Shown here one piece after another: positions 30,827 to 41,400 of a stretch of DNA of 64,000 nucleotides. The number at the start of each line of letters is the position of its first letter. The stretch's first letter is position 1. The translations under genes and the position numbers were made by a program. This DNA comes from Symsagittifera roscoffensis (lineage: Eukaryota; Xenacoelomorpha; Acoela; Convolutidae): the NCBI RefSeq assembly GCF_963678635.1, contig NC_087069.1, positions 49,121,892 through 49,185,891 of the forward strand. The letters are read 5' to 3'. Below the pieces are notes generated by a model that saw nothing but the letters and a program-made list of their open reading frames with translations, had not been told where the DNA came from and made no database searches.

Positions 30827-31751
30827 TGTGACATTCGACCAGAATGGCCAAAATGCAGTCTCTGCAAAATTCGGTATTTTAGCAGCAAGCCTTCCGAATT
30901 GGCGATTTAGAACGGATAAGGACGTTATTTGAACGATTGGCCAAACGGTGAAGGCTAGAAGATTCTGGAATTCTAAATTTTAAAAATTCGAATTATGACG
31001 TCATATTTCTGAGAAACGTCAGAAACGGCCATTTTTAGCTAAAATAGCAAAAAGAAACAGAACAACTTTTATCTGCGATTGCGAACAGTACGAAAATCGA
31101 GACTAAAAAACAACAACGAACTACCGAACAGCAGAGGACGTTCCGAGTTGCAACTATTGTGCTGTTACAATAGTTGCAAGACCGTTGCGAACAACGGTGA
31201 AGGGTGAAGACCAGCCTTCCGAGTTAGCGTGAACTTGAGATTAAGGAGCTTGATTCGGCGGATTCAAGAATTCGGAAGGGTCTCGGGACGGAGATTTTTA
31301 TTAACTCACATAAACTTTTAGCATCCCGTCATGTCCTGACTTGAATTTAATTAAGATCTTAATTCGTTTTGACAAGAATGAGGAGCTAGAAGTAAGGGGG
31401 GGAAGGGTTGATCCATCTTCGATGGAGATGATGATTTTTATCTACTGAACAAAAACAATAGTAATATGATAAGTAGTAGCCCTGTTTTTAGGAGTGACCT
31501 CGTGGTCTGGGAATACTGAGACCCAGCCATGAGCTCACTATTTTTGCATGTAATTCAGTTAATTTGAGCGTTCTGGTCGAAGCCGGAGAGCAGTAACGTT
31601 TTTGTCGACCCGATGTTGGAAAAGACCACCGAAAAGTACTGGCTTGGTAGAGACGGTAAAAAACATGCAAAGCTCTGTTTAGACGCTAGCCAGTCGTCTT
31701 AAGACTTAGTTTTGTTATCCGTCGATATGTATCTTCCGGGCGAATGTTACA
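30827..31751 (+). repeat. Element B 3' LTR
   Basis: A 925-bp copy of the 5' LTR, with about nine differences seen by eye, including one extra G in the run near 31,397. It ends CGAATGTTACA at 31,751. Confidence 0.9.
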
Positions 31752-32573
31752 ATTGTTCCGACCCGGTTTTTAACGGTGTTCATGTATTTTGGGTATTTTG
31801 AGACCTAAGTATGGGGACGTTCTTATTTCTAGAGTGGGGGGATATTTTGCTAGTGGCCTTAAGCTGTAACGAATCGTAGTCTCATGTCACAAGCGAACCG
31901 AATTGGCTCCGACTGATTTGAGGTAGAAAAACACAAGAGATAGTGACCCTGACTCTTGAGCCAATGGTTATAGGGCCTATTTTTCTTAAGCCTCATGTGT
32001 GACTGCTGTAGACGAATGTTACAAACAAGGAAGGCTGTTGGGACGGCGTGTCCAGCCTCCTGGAAAGAATTAGGAGTGCTATTTTCACGGAATCCAGAAT
32101 ACGGAGGGGTCGCGGACCCAGGACTATTATATATAAATTTTTAGCTTCCTGGTCATGTTCTGAGTTGAATTTAATTAACATCCGGATTCATTTTCAGAGA
32201 ATGAGAAGCTAGGAGTTGAGGAAAGGGGTTGATTCATTTTCGATGGAGATGATGATTTTTATCTACTGAACAAAAACAATAATAATATAATAAATAGTAA
32301 AAGCCCTGTTTTTAGGAGTGACCTCGTGGTCTGGGGATACTGAGACCCAGCCATGATCTCACTATTTTTGCAAAGAATTAAGTAAAATTGAACGTTCTAG
32401 TCGAACTCGGAAAGCACTAACGTTTTTGTCGACCCGATGTTAGGAAAAGCACCAAAAGAACTGGCTTCGGCAGAGACGGTGAAAAGCATGTAGAGCTTTG
32501 TTTTGACGCTAGCTAGTCGTTTCAGAACCTAGCTTTATTTTCCGTCGATATGTACTTTCGGGCGAATGTTACA
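31752..32573 (+). repeat. Diverged LTR fragment C, with possible remainder of the A LTR
   Basis: From about 32,090 to 32,573 the sequence clearly matches the 3' ~480 bp of the B LTR, with many differences, and ends with the same CGAATGTTACA. It includes one leader-type motif (AATACGGAGGGGTC near 32,099). The part before 32,090 is not clearly LTR B. A CGAATGTTACA at 32,013-32,023 could be the end of another LTR, perhaps that of element A. Confidence 0.6.
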
Positions 32574-32848
32574 TATCGCAGAAACTTCAAAAACTAACCT
32601 GCTGATTCTGAGGTTGATAGTTCATCCAAACAAAGATGGTGCTTAGATTATCCCTGTTTAATCTGTTTAACTCTAATTTTTTTTGTAGAAAAGCCGATAT
32701 GAACATCAGAAATATCCACTTTTCGAAAATTAACCGTTTTTTGGAAATTTCATCACTATTCTCGAAAACACCGTGCTAAAGCTGATATCAAGAGTTCAAT
32801 CTATATATCAAGTGTGGAAATTGGAACCTGCATAAGAGATTCTTCCCA
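32574..32848. other. Non-coding stretch before the tandem duplication
   Basis: AT-rich. No gene or repeat structure supported. Confidence 0.4.
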
Positions 32849-33320
32849 TGCTTTATTTAGGAAAAGTTCATGCATTAAGAAACAATCAAGTTTCAATTCG
32901 ACAGTTTTTTGGAATCTTTTTCACAGTTTACGAAAATTACCCAGCCAAATTTTTAGTTAAAAAATTCTCCTTTAAATAAGCGGCTAATATCCTATTTTAG
33001 CAGAGAAATCACTAGGGTTTTATGTTAAATTCTTTTCTTTGAAATTTCGAAAAATATGCACATCGGTATCAGTACAGTTTATGATGCTTTATTTAGGAAA
33101 AGTTTATGCATTAAGAAACAGTCAAGTTTCAATTTGACAGTTTTTTGGAATCTTTTCCACAGTTTACGAAAATTACCCAGCCAAATTTCTAGTTAAAAAA
33201 TTCTCCTTCAAATAAGCGGTTAATATCCTATTATAGCAGAGAAATCACTAGGGTTTTATGTTAAATTTTTTTCTTTGAAATTTCGAAAAATATGCAAATC
33301 GGTATCAGTACAGTTTATGA
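32849..33320. repeat. 236-bp tandem duplication
   Basis: Two adjacent copies (starting at 32,849 and 33,085) share the same sequence with few differences, from TGCTTTATTTAGGAAAAG through GGTATCAGTACAGTTTATGA. Non-coding. Confidence 0.85.
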
Positions 33321-33670
33321 TTAGAAATATTACAACAGATGAATCCCGCATTAGCTGGGCCACTATCTTACTTGTAAGCGCGACCTTTGTGCAACTGCAA
33401 TATTGCGACACTCCTAATCAGCAGGCGGGAGATTCAAATCCGGAAAATTTAAATAGTTTTTTTTGGTGGAATTTTTGCTCCATAGCGTTGGCAATTTGAT
33501 AGAAACTGCAGCTGCATTATTGGCGGCTAGTTTAATTCAAAATAAAAGCGGTCGTGGAGCAGATATGAGAAAGTGTTATTCTTATTCTAAGTAAAAAAAC
33601 TTTCTCAAGGTAATTTTTTTTAATTTTTGCCTTTTTCCTGATATCACTTTGTTTTCCCTGTTTAGATTAA
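33270..33670 (+). repeat. Dispersed repeat, copy 1
   Basis: Diverged direct repeat of 33,880-34,245. Shared blocks are GGTATCAGTACA, GGGCCACTA, a pol III B-box-like GGGAGATTCAAATC near 33,427, GCGGCTAG/GTGGCTAG, GGAGCAGAT, and a closing T/C-rich region. It could be an old tRNA-derived SINE. Confidence 0.5.
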
Positions 33671-33769
33671 AATGGGCCCTTCCGTCATGCGACGGTACGT
33701 GCACAGGTTGGATAGGGCCATACCAACGCTATATAAATACATCGACAAAAATTTATATTTACTGTGTTT

Positions 33770-33786
33770 GCGAAGCTCAGCTTCGC
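33770..33786. repeat. Dispersed short hairpin, copy 1
   Basis: GCGAAGC-TCA-GCTTCGC, a 7-bp stem with a 3-base loop. Related hairpins lie at 34,275 and 56,817. Confidence 0.7.
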
Positions 33787-33879
33787 CTGTCTAATGGTTT
33801 CTTTCTTTTTCTCCTGAGATTTGTCTCGAGCCTGTTGGTGTGTTGTATTGTTTGGTTTTTGCGTAAAATACACTTTATA

Positions 33880-34245
33880 AAAAAACTTGGAAAATTGCGC
33901 ATTTCGGTATCAGTACAATATATGACTAAAATACTAAAACAGGTGAAACCAGAAATCTGGGCCACTAGTTTAGTTCCAAGTGACTGTGGCCCAAGTACGA
34001 GGACGTAAGATTCCTAATCATTAGGTGGGAGATTCAAATCAGTAATATTGAAATAGTTTTTCAAGCATTTGCAATTTATAGAGACTGTAGGGGCTTTATT
34101 GGTGGCTAGTGCAAGTAAATTTACAAGCGGTCCTGGAGCAGATGTCAGAACGCGTTACTCCTAATCGTAGTTATAAAATGTCTCAAGGTGTATTTTAAAT
34201 TCTTTTCCTTCTTCTTTATTTCACTTTATTTTGCCTGTTAAGGGC
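33880..34245 (+). repeat. Dispersed repeat, copy 2
   Basis: Second copy of the repeat at 33,270-33,670, about 600 bp downstream, including GGTGGGAGATTCAAATC near 34,023. Intervening sequence carries a hairpin copy. Confidence 0.5.
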
Positions 34246-34274
34246 TCTTTTTTGCATTTTCCTCGCTTGTGTAT

Positions 34275-34291
34275 GCGAAGCACAGCTTCGC
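34275..34291. repeat. Dispersed short hairpin, copy 2
   Basis: GCGAAGC-ACA-GCTTCGC, preceded by TTGTGTAT as in the copy at 56,817. Confidence 0.7.
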
Positions 34292-34571
34292 CACTGTAAT
34301 AATAATGAGAGAAAACCTCCAACAGGTGTCTGCCAGTTTGCATGCTCCCTAGAAAGCCTCCTACAAATGGCACTTTTAGTTTCCGAGTATGCTTGTAAGT
34401 GCATCAACTCAAATCGTGATACTTTCGTAAAGAGAACTTGAGAACAATTGCTGTATAAGTTTTACCTAGTTTTCAAAATGAACCTTGAGGTAATGACTTT
34501 AAAAGACTAACAACCTGAATTTGCGCTCAATGGTGTCGTTTAGTTTAGAATCATATTTTTGTTAGAATTTC

Positions 34572-34573
34572 AG
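34572..34573 (+). promoter_or_regulatory. 3' splice site ahead of the zinc-finger gene
   Basis: GTTAGAATTTCAG ends at 34,573, eight bases before the ATG. This suggests an upstream untranslated exon that I cannot place. Confidence 0.5.
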
Positions 34574-34580
34574 TGGCAGA

Positions 34581-36131
34581 ATGTTCAAGATCCCGCCGGA
34601 AATTTCGTTCGATGTCAAGTTCGACAGCTCTGTCCTCTGTAATATGCTTATAGAATACCTTAAGAGTGAACAAGATAATCAGCATTCGTTCACATCAGAG
34701 GCAAATGAATGTTATACCATAGTTCAGTCTTCTTCAAGAAACACCATAGGATCAATTTCTGTAAGTTTATCGAGCTCGAGTGGGTCAAAAAATCCCTACA
34801 ATGATACAGAAAATTATAAGATATCTCTCCCTACTCAATCATCGGCCTGTGAAGTCAAAAACGAAGTGCAGTCATCAATAAATGAGATCAACGAGGACAC
34901 GTTTAGAGTTGTAAATCAGAGTACCAATTTACAAAATCATCCTGTGCAGGTTGAGGAAATAGTGCCTCAAAGAGTGTCAGTAATTGCTGCTTTAAATCAC
35001 GATGTAGAAGAAGCTGGTTCTTTAGCCGAAAGTTTTTCAATTTACGAAAAATTTCTCTCTGATGAAATTTTGGGCACTGGCTGTAGCGTTTCTTCCCAAG
35101 ACGACGAAAGCAATCAAAACAATCAGAAAAACCTCACAAATGATCTCAACGACCACTGTTATTTGAATTTAGTGTTCCCGGAGCAGGAAAAATTTCAAAT
35201 GCAACAAGCTCAAATTTTTCCGACAGAAGACGAAGATCAAACTTCAAGCTCAAAAATGAAAGATGTCACCTCACTTCATACGAAACAGTGTCACAGTGTT
35301 AGATTACCGGATGGCTTTTACACCGACGACATTGGCGAGAATGAAATCACATCCGAACACAACGAGTCTCAAATGTCACCTACATCTTCAAATTTCATTG
35401 CACCGACGCCTTTTGACCGATTATCATCACGCCATTTTGTCCGTTTGCAAACAGGAGAATTTGCATGTGTGCATTGCAATTTCAAATCAGGCAATACTGC
35501 CAAAGCCGGTGCACATTACAGAAGAACACATCGAAATTGGATGTTTCACTGTAAAATGTGCTCGTACTCCAACCGCCAGAGAATCAATTTAGCCTATCAC
35601 TATAAGAAAATGCACAATTTGGAAGTAAAACAGGCAAAGTTATTAGCGGGTAAAACTGTTTTGAAACAAGTTACGGATAACGTGTTTATAACATCCAGCT
35701 CCAATCATAAAGTTGTAACTACCAGTGGTTCTAATTGTAGTTCTCACAGTACTTCCTCTGTTTCGGAATTAAGCATACCCTCAACAGCTTCGAAAATAAA
35801 TGTTGCATCAATTGTTCCAAACTGCAGTAGCCAAACATCAAATAGAGCAAGCAGTTCAAAAATGATGGACGGAAGAAGAAATTTCCACAGCAAACAAAAT
35901 TTGGCGGATACTTCAATCCGTTTGGCAAATAATTATGGGGATCAGTTTGCATGCTCGCAATGTAGCTATACGACAAACAAGAAACCGTATTTGAAGCTAC
36001 ACGAGGCAAGATCGCACGCAAATAAATTTTTCTATTGTCATTTATGTTCATATTATAATAGGCAGTTAGTTAATTTGAAAACTCACTATGCTCGAAAACA
36101 TAAACACGAAATAGCAAGTTTTATTGAATGA
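34581..36131 (+). CDS. C2H2 zinc-finger protein with two finger pairs
   Basis: A 516-codon host gene, apparently all in one coding exon. Residues 1-290 are Ser/Asn/Glu-rich and probably disordered. Two adjacent C2H2 fingers follow (~293-316 FACVHC...H-X4-H and ~322-346 FHCKMCSY...H-X4-H), then a Ser-rich linker, then a second pair at the very C-terminus (~455-479 FACSQCSY and ~484-508 FYCHLCSYYN). Separated pairs with CxxCxY fingers and a terminal pair recall the Hunchback/Ikaros style, where the last pair mediates dimerisation. The family is inferred only from layout. It probably acts in the nucleus as a DNA-binding regulator. The start is the first ATG after a likely splice acceptor. Element D lies 180 bp past the stop. 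Confidence 0.85.
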   Translation: MFKIPPEISFDVKFDSSVLCNMLIEYLKSEQDNQHSFTSEANECYTIVQSSSRNTIGSISVSLSSSSGSKNPYNDTENYKISLPTQSSACEVKNEVQSSINEINEDTFRVVNQSTNLQNHPVQVEEIVPQRVSVIAALNHDVEEAGSLAESFSIYEKFLSDEILGTGCSVSSQDDESNQNNQKNLTNDLNDHCYLNLVFPEQEKFQMQQAQIFPTEDEDQTSSSKMKDVTSLHTKQCHSVRLPDGFYTDDIGENEITSEHNESQMSPTSSNFIAPTPFDRLSSRHFVRLQTGEFACVHCNFKSGNTAKAGAHYRRTHRNWMFHCKMCSYSNRQRINLAYHYKKMHNLEVKQAKLLAGKTVLKQVTDNVFITSSSNHKVVTTSGSNCSSHSTSSVSELSIPSTASKINVASIVPNCSSQTSNRASSSKMMDGRRNFHSKQNLADTSIRLANNYGDQFACSQCSYTTNKKPYLKLHEARSHANKFFYCHLCSYYNRQLVNLKTHYARKHKHEIASFIE

Positions 36132-36311
36132 AAATGTGCTATTTCGCCGTTATATATAAAAATTTGTTTCCTTTTTTTCAAGTTTTCGATGTTAAGTCGG
36201 AGTTGGAATCGCGTAGAATCAAGTAGCCAGACCTAGTCGACAGTTAAATTATCCAACAGTTGTATTTGCTATTTTCTAGCTAATTATAGCCCCATTCTAA
36301 TTTAACCCATT
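36132..36311 (+). other. 3' flank of the zinc-finger gene, interrupted by element D
   Basis: 180 bp without AATAAA. The sequence continues on the far side of element D at 55,216, where a TTTCAG acceptor-like site (near 55,230) and AATAAA (55,294-55,299) occur. Only the CATT target duplication separates the two halves. Confidence 0.55.
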
Positions 36312-36719
36312 TGGAACCTGATCTAAACTACATTTTATGATTGGATAAATTAAATGTTTTACCAATGTAAAGTATTTAATATTAACCAATCATGATCCAT
36401 CTAACTAACAACCCACTTATTTGTAAGTGCTGAAGTTACTTGTAATTTCAGCACCAGAGAGATTTGAATTTAACTTAGAAATTAGTTGGACTCTCCCGAG
36501 CACTTCAGCAGCCGCAATAAACCAGTATACCCTAGATCTATTGAGCCTAGCAGAGACTAGTTAAACAACCTGAGACTAGATAGTATAAGAGTAAGATTAG
36601 GATCGGTATTAGACTAAGAAGTTGCACGAATCTATCCGGCCGAAAATAAGATAGCGTGACGAGCAGACGGTGTACCCTATCCGAAATTACTCTATGAGTT
36701 ACACCTCGGTCATAACTCA
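36312..36719 (+). repeat. Element D 5' LTR
   Basis: 408 bp, TG...CA ends (TGGAACCTG...CATAACTCA). AATAAA lies at 36,516-36,521. A 13-bp hairpin at 36,427-36,454 (GTGCTGAAGTTAC and GTAATTTCAGCAC) sits about 60 bp before it, a layout that recalls R-region hairpins of retroviruses. Confidence 0.95.
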
Positions 36720-36721
36720 TC

Positions 36722-36744
36722 TGGTGCGACCATAAGTCTCGAAC
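36722..36744 (+). promoter_or_regulatory. Element D primer-binding site
   Basis: Starts two bases after the LTR with TGGTGCGACCATAAGTCT. Read as the complement of a tRNA 3' end it gives CCA, a 7-nt acceptor strand, a 5-nt T stem and the T-loop sequence TTCGAGA. The match to tRNA architecture therefore extends over about 22 nt, longer than the usual 18. I cannot assign the amino-acid identity. Confidence 0.75.
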
Positions 36745-36807
36745 AAGACCTTACTAGATTAGAATTAACCAAAAATAGATTAGAAATTAGACAAAAACAT
36801 TTACAAA

Positions 36808-37041
36808 ATGTTATACGACAATAATTTAATTGAAATGTCTCTCCGACTCAATAGATCAGAGCCAATATTCCGAACCATAATAGAACTACCCGGAATTGGA
36901 AGAAGACATCGAACCAAAGACGACATACGACAAAGCAGAAACTTGCCGTATAGTTATATGATAGTTCGGCAAAAGCCAGAACAAACTTTTATATTTCGAA
37001 TACTACTTGCAATGAATTTAGATTTCCATTTGCAAACATAA
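36808..37041 (+). CDS. 77-aa leader ORF of element D (doubtful)
   Basis: The first ATG frame after the primer-binding site, basic and without a recognised domain. It ends 930 bp before ORF1. It could be an upstream ORF or a short exon supplying a start codon to spliced mRNAs, but no good splice donor is visible inside it. Kept because it is the only sizeable ATG frame in the leader before ORF1. Confidence 0.3.
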   Translation: MLYDNNLIEMSLRLNRSEPIFRTIIELPGIGRRHRTKDDIRQSRNLPYSYMIVRQKPEQTFIFRILLAMNLDFHLQT

Positions 37042-37972
37042 AACCTTGAAGTTAATCTTCAAAATCATTTCAGGCGCTAAACAAAATTAATATTATACAA
37101 TAACGATTGATAAAAAGATCTAAGATCGTTTTCCTAAAACTCTGCAGTATTATACAAAACATGTTTGAAAAATATTTATTGGAAAATAAAAATAAAAATT
37201 AGTAGCATGACAATAAATGGTTAGTAATCATAAATCATCTTGTTGTTCCAGCTTCATCATCTAAAACATAACAGCAATCATCAACTCACTAATATCATCA
37301 AAACACTAAATCTTTCCTTTACACACATCTAAAAATTTATTAAAACTTAAAGTCACTTAATTTTAAAACCAGATCATCAAGGCTTATCCTTGGATCTTAA
37401 ATCATTTTCTACTTAATTAAATTTCAAAATTGATCATCAAGGCTTATCCTTGGATCAAACAGAACAACTTTGTTCTCCCCCACCCACTTAATTAGTGTCT
37501 AACGACCTCAAACGTCGATTCACTACCCAACCCTTTCTAAAGACCCAAGACTAATAGAAATTTTTAAACAAAACTAATCATTCAAATTAGGATAAACAGT
37601 GAAGAACTTCGGTTAATCATCCTTCACTTGACCCCCCCTCTTACCAGACCCAGGATAAATCTTAGACTTAGTAAGTTTAAAATAGTATCTAACGAACTAC
37701 TCGCGTTCTAATTATACCTGAACCTTGTGGATCGATTTACTATTCTCCAACCCTTGAACACAATCACTACCCCTAAGTAAGATTAAGTAAGTTAACACCT
37801 TAGCTTATACTAGTCACGAGAAAGTAAAAATCATTCTTCGGAATCGATATACTTTTCTCTCCAACCCTGAACAAATAGACCCAGGTTAAGCTAACCAAAA
37901 AATCGTAAGAACTAACAGTTTAGGAAAATAGAAATCATTTAACAACCTTTTGCATCCGTCATCCTAAACCTT
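37042..37972 (+). promoter_or_regulatory. Element D leader: repeated hairpin and candidate splice donors
   Basis: A 25-bp hairpin-forming unit (AAGG-CTTAT-CCTT flanked by GATC) occurs identically at 37,372 and 37,432, 60 bp apart. Three diverged copies of a CGATT(T)ACT...CCAACCCT block lie near 37,517, 37,733 and 37,847. GTAAGT/GTAAGA donors at 37,671, 37,777 and 37,787 could serve spliced subgenomic mRNAs for the downstream ORFs. No convincing coding region. Confidence 0.5.
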
Positions 37973-38440
37973 ATGTCATTTAAAAACCTAGGAAATAAAC
38001 AAACAATCATTTTACACAATTGTGAAATAGATAATAAAAAATACGACCTTGTAATCACACCTCATACACAAACAGTTGGATACATTCGAACAAAACGACA
38101 AACACTAAAGAGAAAAATAATAACTAAACAAAGACAAATAACACGAAAAAGATTTTCAAAAAATCGAAACGCATTTTCAGAATCAGAAACCAACAGTTTA
38201 GACGAACTTTACAAACTAAAAGAATCAATAGATAAAAATTACCCACTTCACGATCAATTATATTTTTCTGACTCAGAAACAACTTCAAATTCATCACAAA
38301 GAGGAAAAAGAAGAATAAAAAAACAGTACAAACACAAACCAGTACATTTATACAATTGGAATCAACCAATTCGACACATTAATAATTACATATTAACAGT
38401 CATCGAACGAAAAAATGAGTTCAACGCACACCCCAGGTGA
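37973..38440 (+). CDS. Element D ORF1: small basic accessory protein
   Basis: 155 codons from ATG, overlapping the start of gag-pol by 26 bp in another frame. Residues ~40-66 are an Arg/Lys-rich run (TKRQTLKRK, ITKQRQITRKRF) that could act as nuclear localisation or RNA-binding signal. A Ser/Asp/Glu patch and a second basic cluster follow (~108-120). Its place ahead of gag is unusual. The basic-plus-acidic layout resembles small regulatory proteins of complex retroviruses (Rev/Rex type) only in general character; no homology is claimed. It could also be a nucleic-acid-binding structural protein. Confidence 0.55.
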   Translation: MSFKNLGNKQTIILHNCEIDNKKYDLVITPHTQTVGYIRTKRQTLKRKIITKQRQITRKRFSKNRNAFSESETNSLDELYKLKESIDKNYPLHDQLYFSDSETTSNSSQRGKRRIKKQYKHKPVHLYNWNQPIRHINNYILTVIERKNEFNAHPR

Positions 38441-41400
38441 CGAAACTCCAGATGATGATGAAATCTTTCCTTTTATAGTAGACGCAGATACTGATAGAGG
38501 ACAACACATATTTTGTCAAAATTTACTCGTAAATTTATTTGAACCCGGAATCAGTCCATGTAAAACAGAGTTCCCCGATGTAAAAATCAAAAGACAAATC
38601 ATAGATCACTATCTGAAAGATATATGCAACATAACACAGCAGTATGGAATCTACTCTATAGAATTCACTTCCCCAAACCATAATAATAGAACATATACTA
38701 TTCAAACAGACGATCTTGATTTAGAATTTTCAAAAGTTTTTTCAGAATATATAAAAAGCATCCAATACCATAACTCACAAAGAGCAAACTCCATATTCAC
38801 CAATGAAGTTTTCGCAATAATATATAGTTATATTTCGATATTAGAAAATGAACTCCCACTAACAAATGTCTCACCGACAGAAACATCCAAACATTTGAAA
38901 GTACGACATGAAATTACACTACTCTCTAGTTATTTAAACATCATTAAAGAAAATTTCACGAAAGACGACGTTTCACAACACACCAAACACGATTTACAAA
39001 AAATTTTGGCATGGTTCATAATAGATTATTTCACACACAATATTGATTTAATTGCACAAGCAAGAAAAAATTTTAGACCCCAAAATTCGAACGATGATAC
39101 CGCTATCACAGAACAATCAGATTATGTTTGGGACCCCGAATGGTCTCATCCCGCATTTATAAGCTTTCCACAATCAATCTCAAGTCAAGCAATAGGTACA
39201 ATATCTTACATAAGAGATTACGTAAGAGTAATACCATTAACAATTGATGCAACACCATTAAACTATAATACATTTTTACCCGATACACAAAATAATAGTT
39301 TAAACTCTACAGTCATACACAACGAAAACCTCAATGGAACTAGGAATCTTACCCAACAAGATATCCAGACACCATCACACTTCATAAATGAAGAAATTGT
39401 ACACACAACAACTACACAACAAAGTATTTCACCAATACGCCCAAATTTAACAACACCAAGAAATACAAATCCTTCACAAACACAGGTAACCTTACAATCA
39501 ACCGTTAAACCTTCGGTTGCTCCTAAATATTCACATATGGATTACCAAACATACAGACCCATGACAATACCATCAAAAACACGTAAAACATTCACTAGAA
39601 ACAACTTTGCAGAACATAATTATAATTATACACATCCATCAAAAACAAATTATCAACCACAAAGGAATTTTAATCAATATACAAAACCTCGAAACTGGGA
39701 TAACCCAACGGCCCAATATAATTCCAAAAATTTTCAACCAAATCCTCCACAGGATCGCAGTGAAAATTACCCATTTTTTCAACAAAATAAAAATAAAAAA
39801 CAGACATCTTATCAAATGGATTATTTATCCTCAGATGATGATTTCTTACAACCAGATATATTTGCACCAAATACTCAAGAATATCGTAGACAAGGAATAC
39901 AAAAAACACGTACAAATCATAGAAATTTTTCTCCACAATCAATAGATGCACAACATCAACAACCAATTCAACAACAAAATCCAATTAATATACAATCTTT
40001 TCAACCAATTCAACAACAAAATCCAATGACTGCACACTCGTATCAACCATCACAAATGCAAAATGAAATACCACTCCCATATTATCTTCAACAACATGAA
40101 ATAACAAGAAACCAACTTTCAAATTTTTCTCAAATGCCAAATGCAGCAGAATCATTACAAATGACAATGAATCCATACCTTATGGGTGGATCATCGATAA
40201 CATCAAATAAACCTTTAATGGTCTTCACAGGAACAGACCCTGAATACTCTGTAGAAGATTACTTAAATGCAGTAACAGCAAATTTGATTTTAAACATAGG
40301 ACCTGAACCAATTAACACGCCACTACATCAAAATTGGATACATCGACGCACAGCGTTGATACAAACAACCTTAGATGGCGCAGCCCAAAAATGGTTTTCA
40401 GTACTACCTCTAGAAATAAAATCAAACTGGAAAAGATTTACACAAGAATTTTCAAAAATGTTTGACTCCGAAAGAAACAAACAACAACAAAGAGTTTTAT
40501 GTAATGAAATTCGTAGATTACCAAACGAAACCATCAAGCAAATAGCAGTACGAATCGAAACACTAGTTCGAAAAGCATATTCACTAAATACACATGACTA
40601 TAAAAACACAAAGATGACAGAAATCTTAATGATGACCTTAACACCACAATTAAGGAAAATAGCAATAAAAAAGAGAGCATCCCATCCTTCTTCAATTCGA
40701 GAACCCGATTTAGATTTTCGAAAACTAGTAGACAAATTAGAACAAGCAGAAATCACGATGAAACTAGAAGAAACGGAGAATCTGAAATTACAATACGTTA
40801 ACAAAATTGAAACGACTTCCACTAATATTAACAATATACAGGAATCAGAAACAGACCTCGTTGAAAAAATCACTGAAATACTCAATATTTATGAAAAAAA
40901 CCCGAACTTTAAAGGCAAACCATCTTTCAAAAAATGGTGTAATTATTGCCGCCGATACGGACATAGTATTTCCGAATGTAGACAAAAACAGCAAGATAGT
41001 CAAAATAAACCTCAAAAATACAAAGAACCAAATAAATCATTCTATCAATACATGAAAAAAGATCAAAATCTACCGAACAAAACAGTTCACAGCAACAACA
41101 GTTCAGGAAAACCACTCCCGAACAATACAAATTATACAAGAAATCAATCCCCATATAACTCAAGTTATAGAGGAAGATCACCAGAACGAAGAAACACGTA
41201 TAATTCATCACAAAATCACTACAATAGACCAAATAGTAGAAATAACTACTCCAGATCAAATTCAAATACACAACGATTTGTTTCTAGATCTAATTCCCAA
41301 TCAAGAAATAACTACTATCCAAACAACCAATCACGAAATTCATCATACAATAGGAATAGAAACTACTCCTATAATAGAAATAGAAGTTATTCAAACAACC

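Larger units (their letters stand above)
7590..31751 (+). mobile_element. Element B: giant (24.2 kb) Ty3/gypsy-like LTR retrotransposon
   Basis: Bounded by two direct repeats of about 924 bp that start TGTGACATTCG and end CGAATGTTACA. Order: LTR, primer-binding site, ~3-kb structured leader, gag-pol ORF (3,200 aa), ORF2 (~1,124 aa), ORF3 (935 aa), ORF4 (697 aa), 3' UTR with hairpins, polypurine tract, LTR. The protease-RT-RNase H-integrase order places it with Ty3/gypsy elements (Metaviridae). The LTRs differ at about nine positions by eye (~1%), so insertion was recent. No target-site duplication is evident: ACGGATT precedes it and ATTGTTC follows. No envelope-like ORF is recognised; the extra coding capacity is an SGNH-type hydrolase and large unknown proteins. 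Confidence 0.9.

Noticed and set aside
1..31751. A and B as one tandem element sharing a central LTR
   Set aside because: Their proteins are too diverged, and A has its own, different LTR start at 6,954 before the B LTR at 7,590.
33649..34008. 119-codon open frame between the two dispersed repeats
   Set aside because: It spans a hairpin and part of a repeat that is broken in the other copy, and its translation has no domain.
36312..36719. CRISPR or bacterial features
   Set aside because: Splice signals, LTR elements and C2H2 fingers show eukaryotic DNA. The repeats present are LTRs, tandem duplications and SINE-like sequences.
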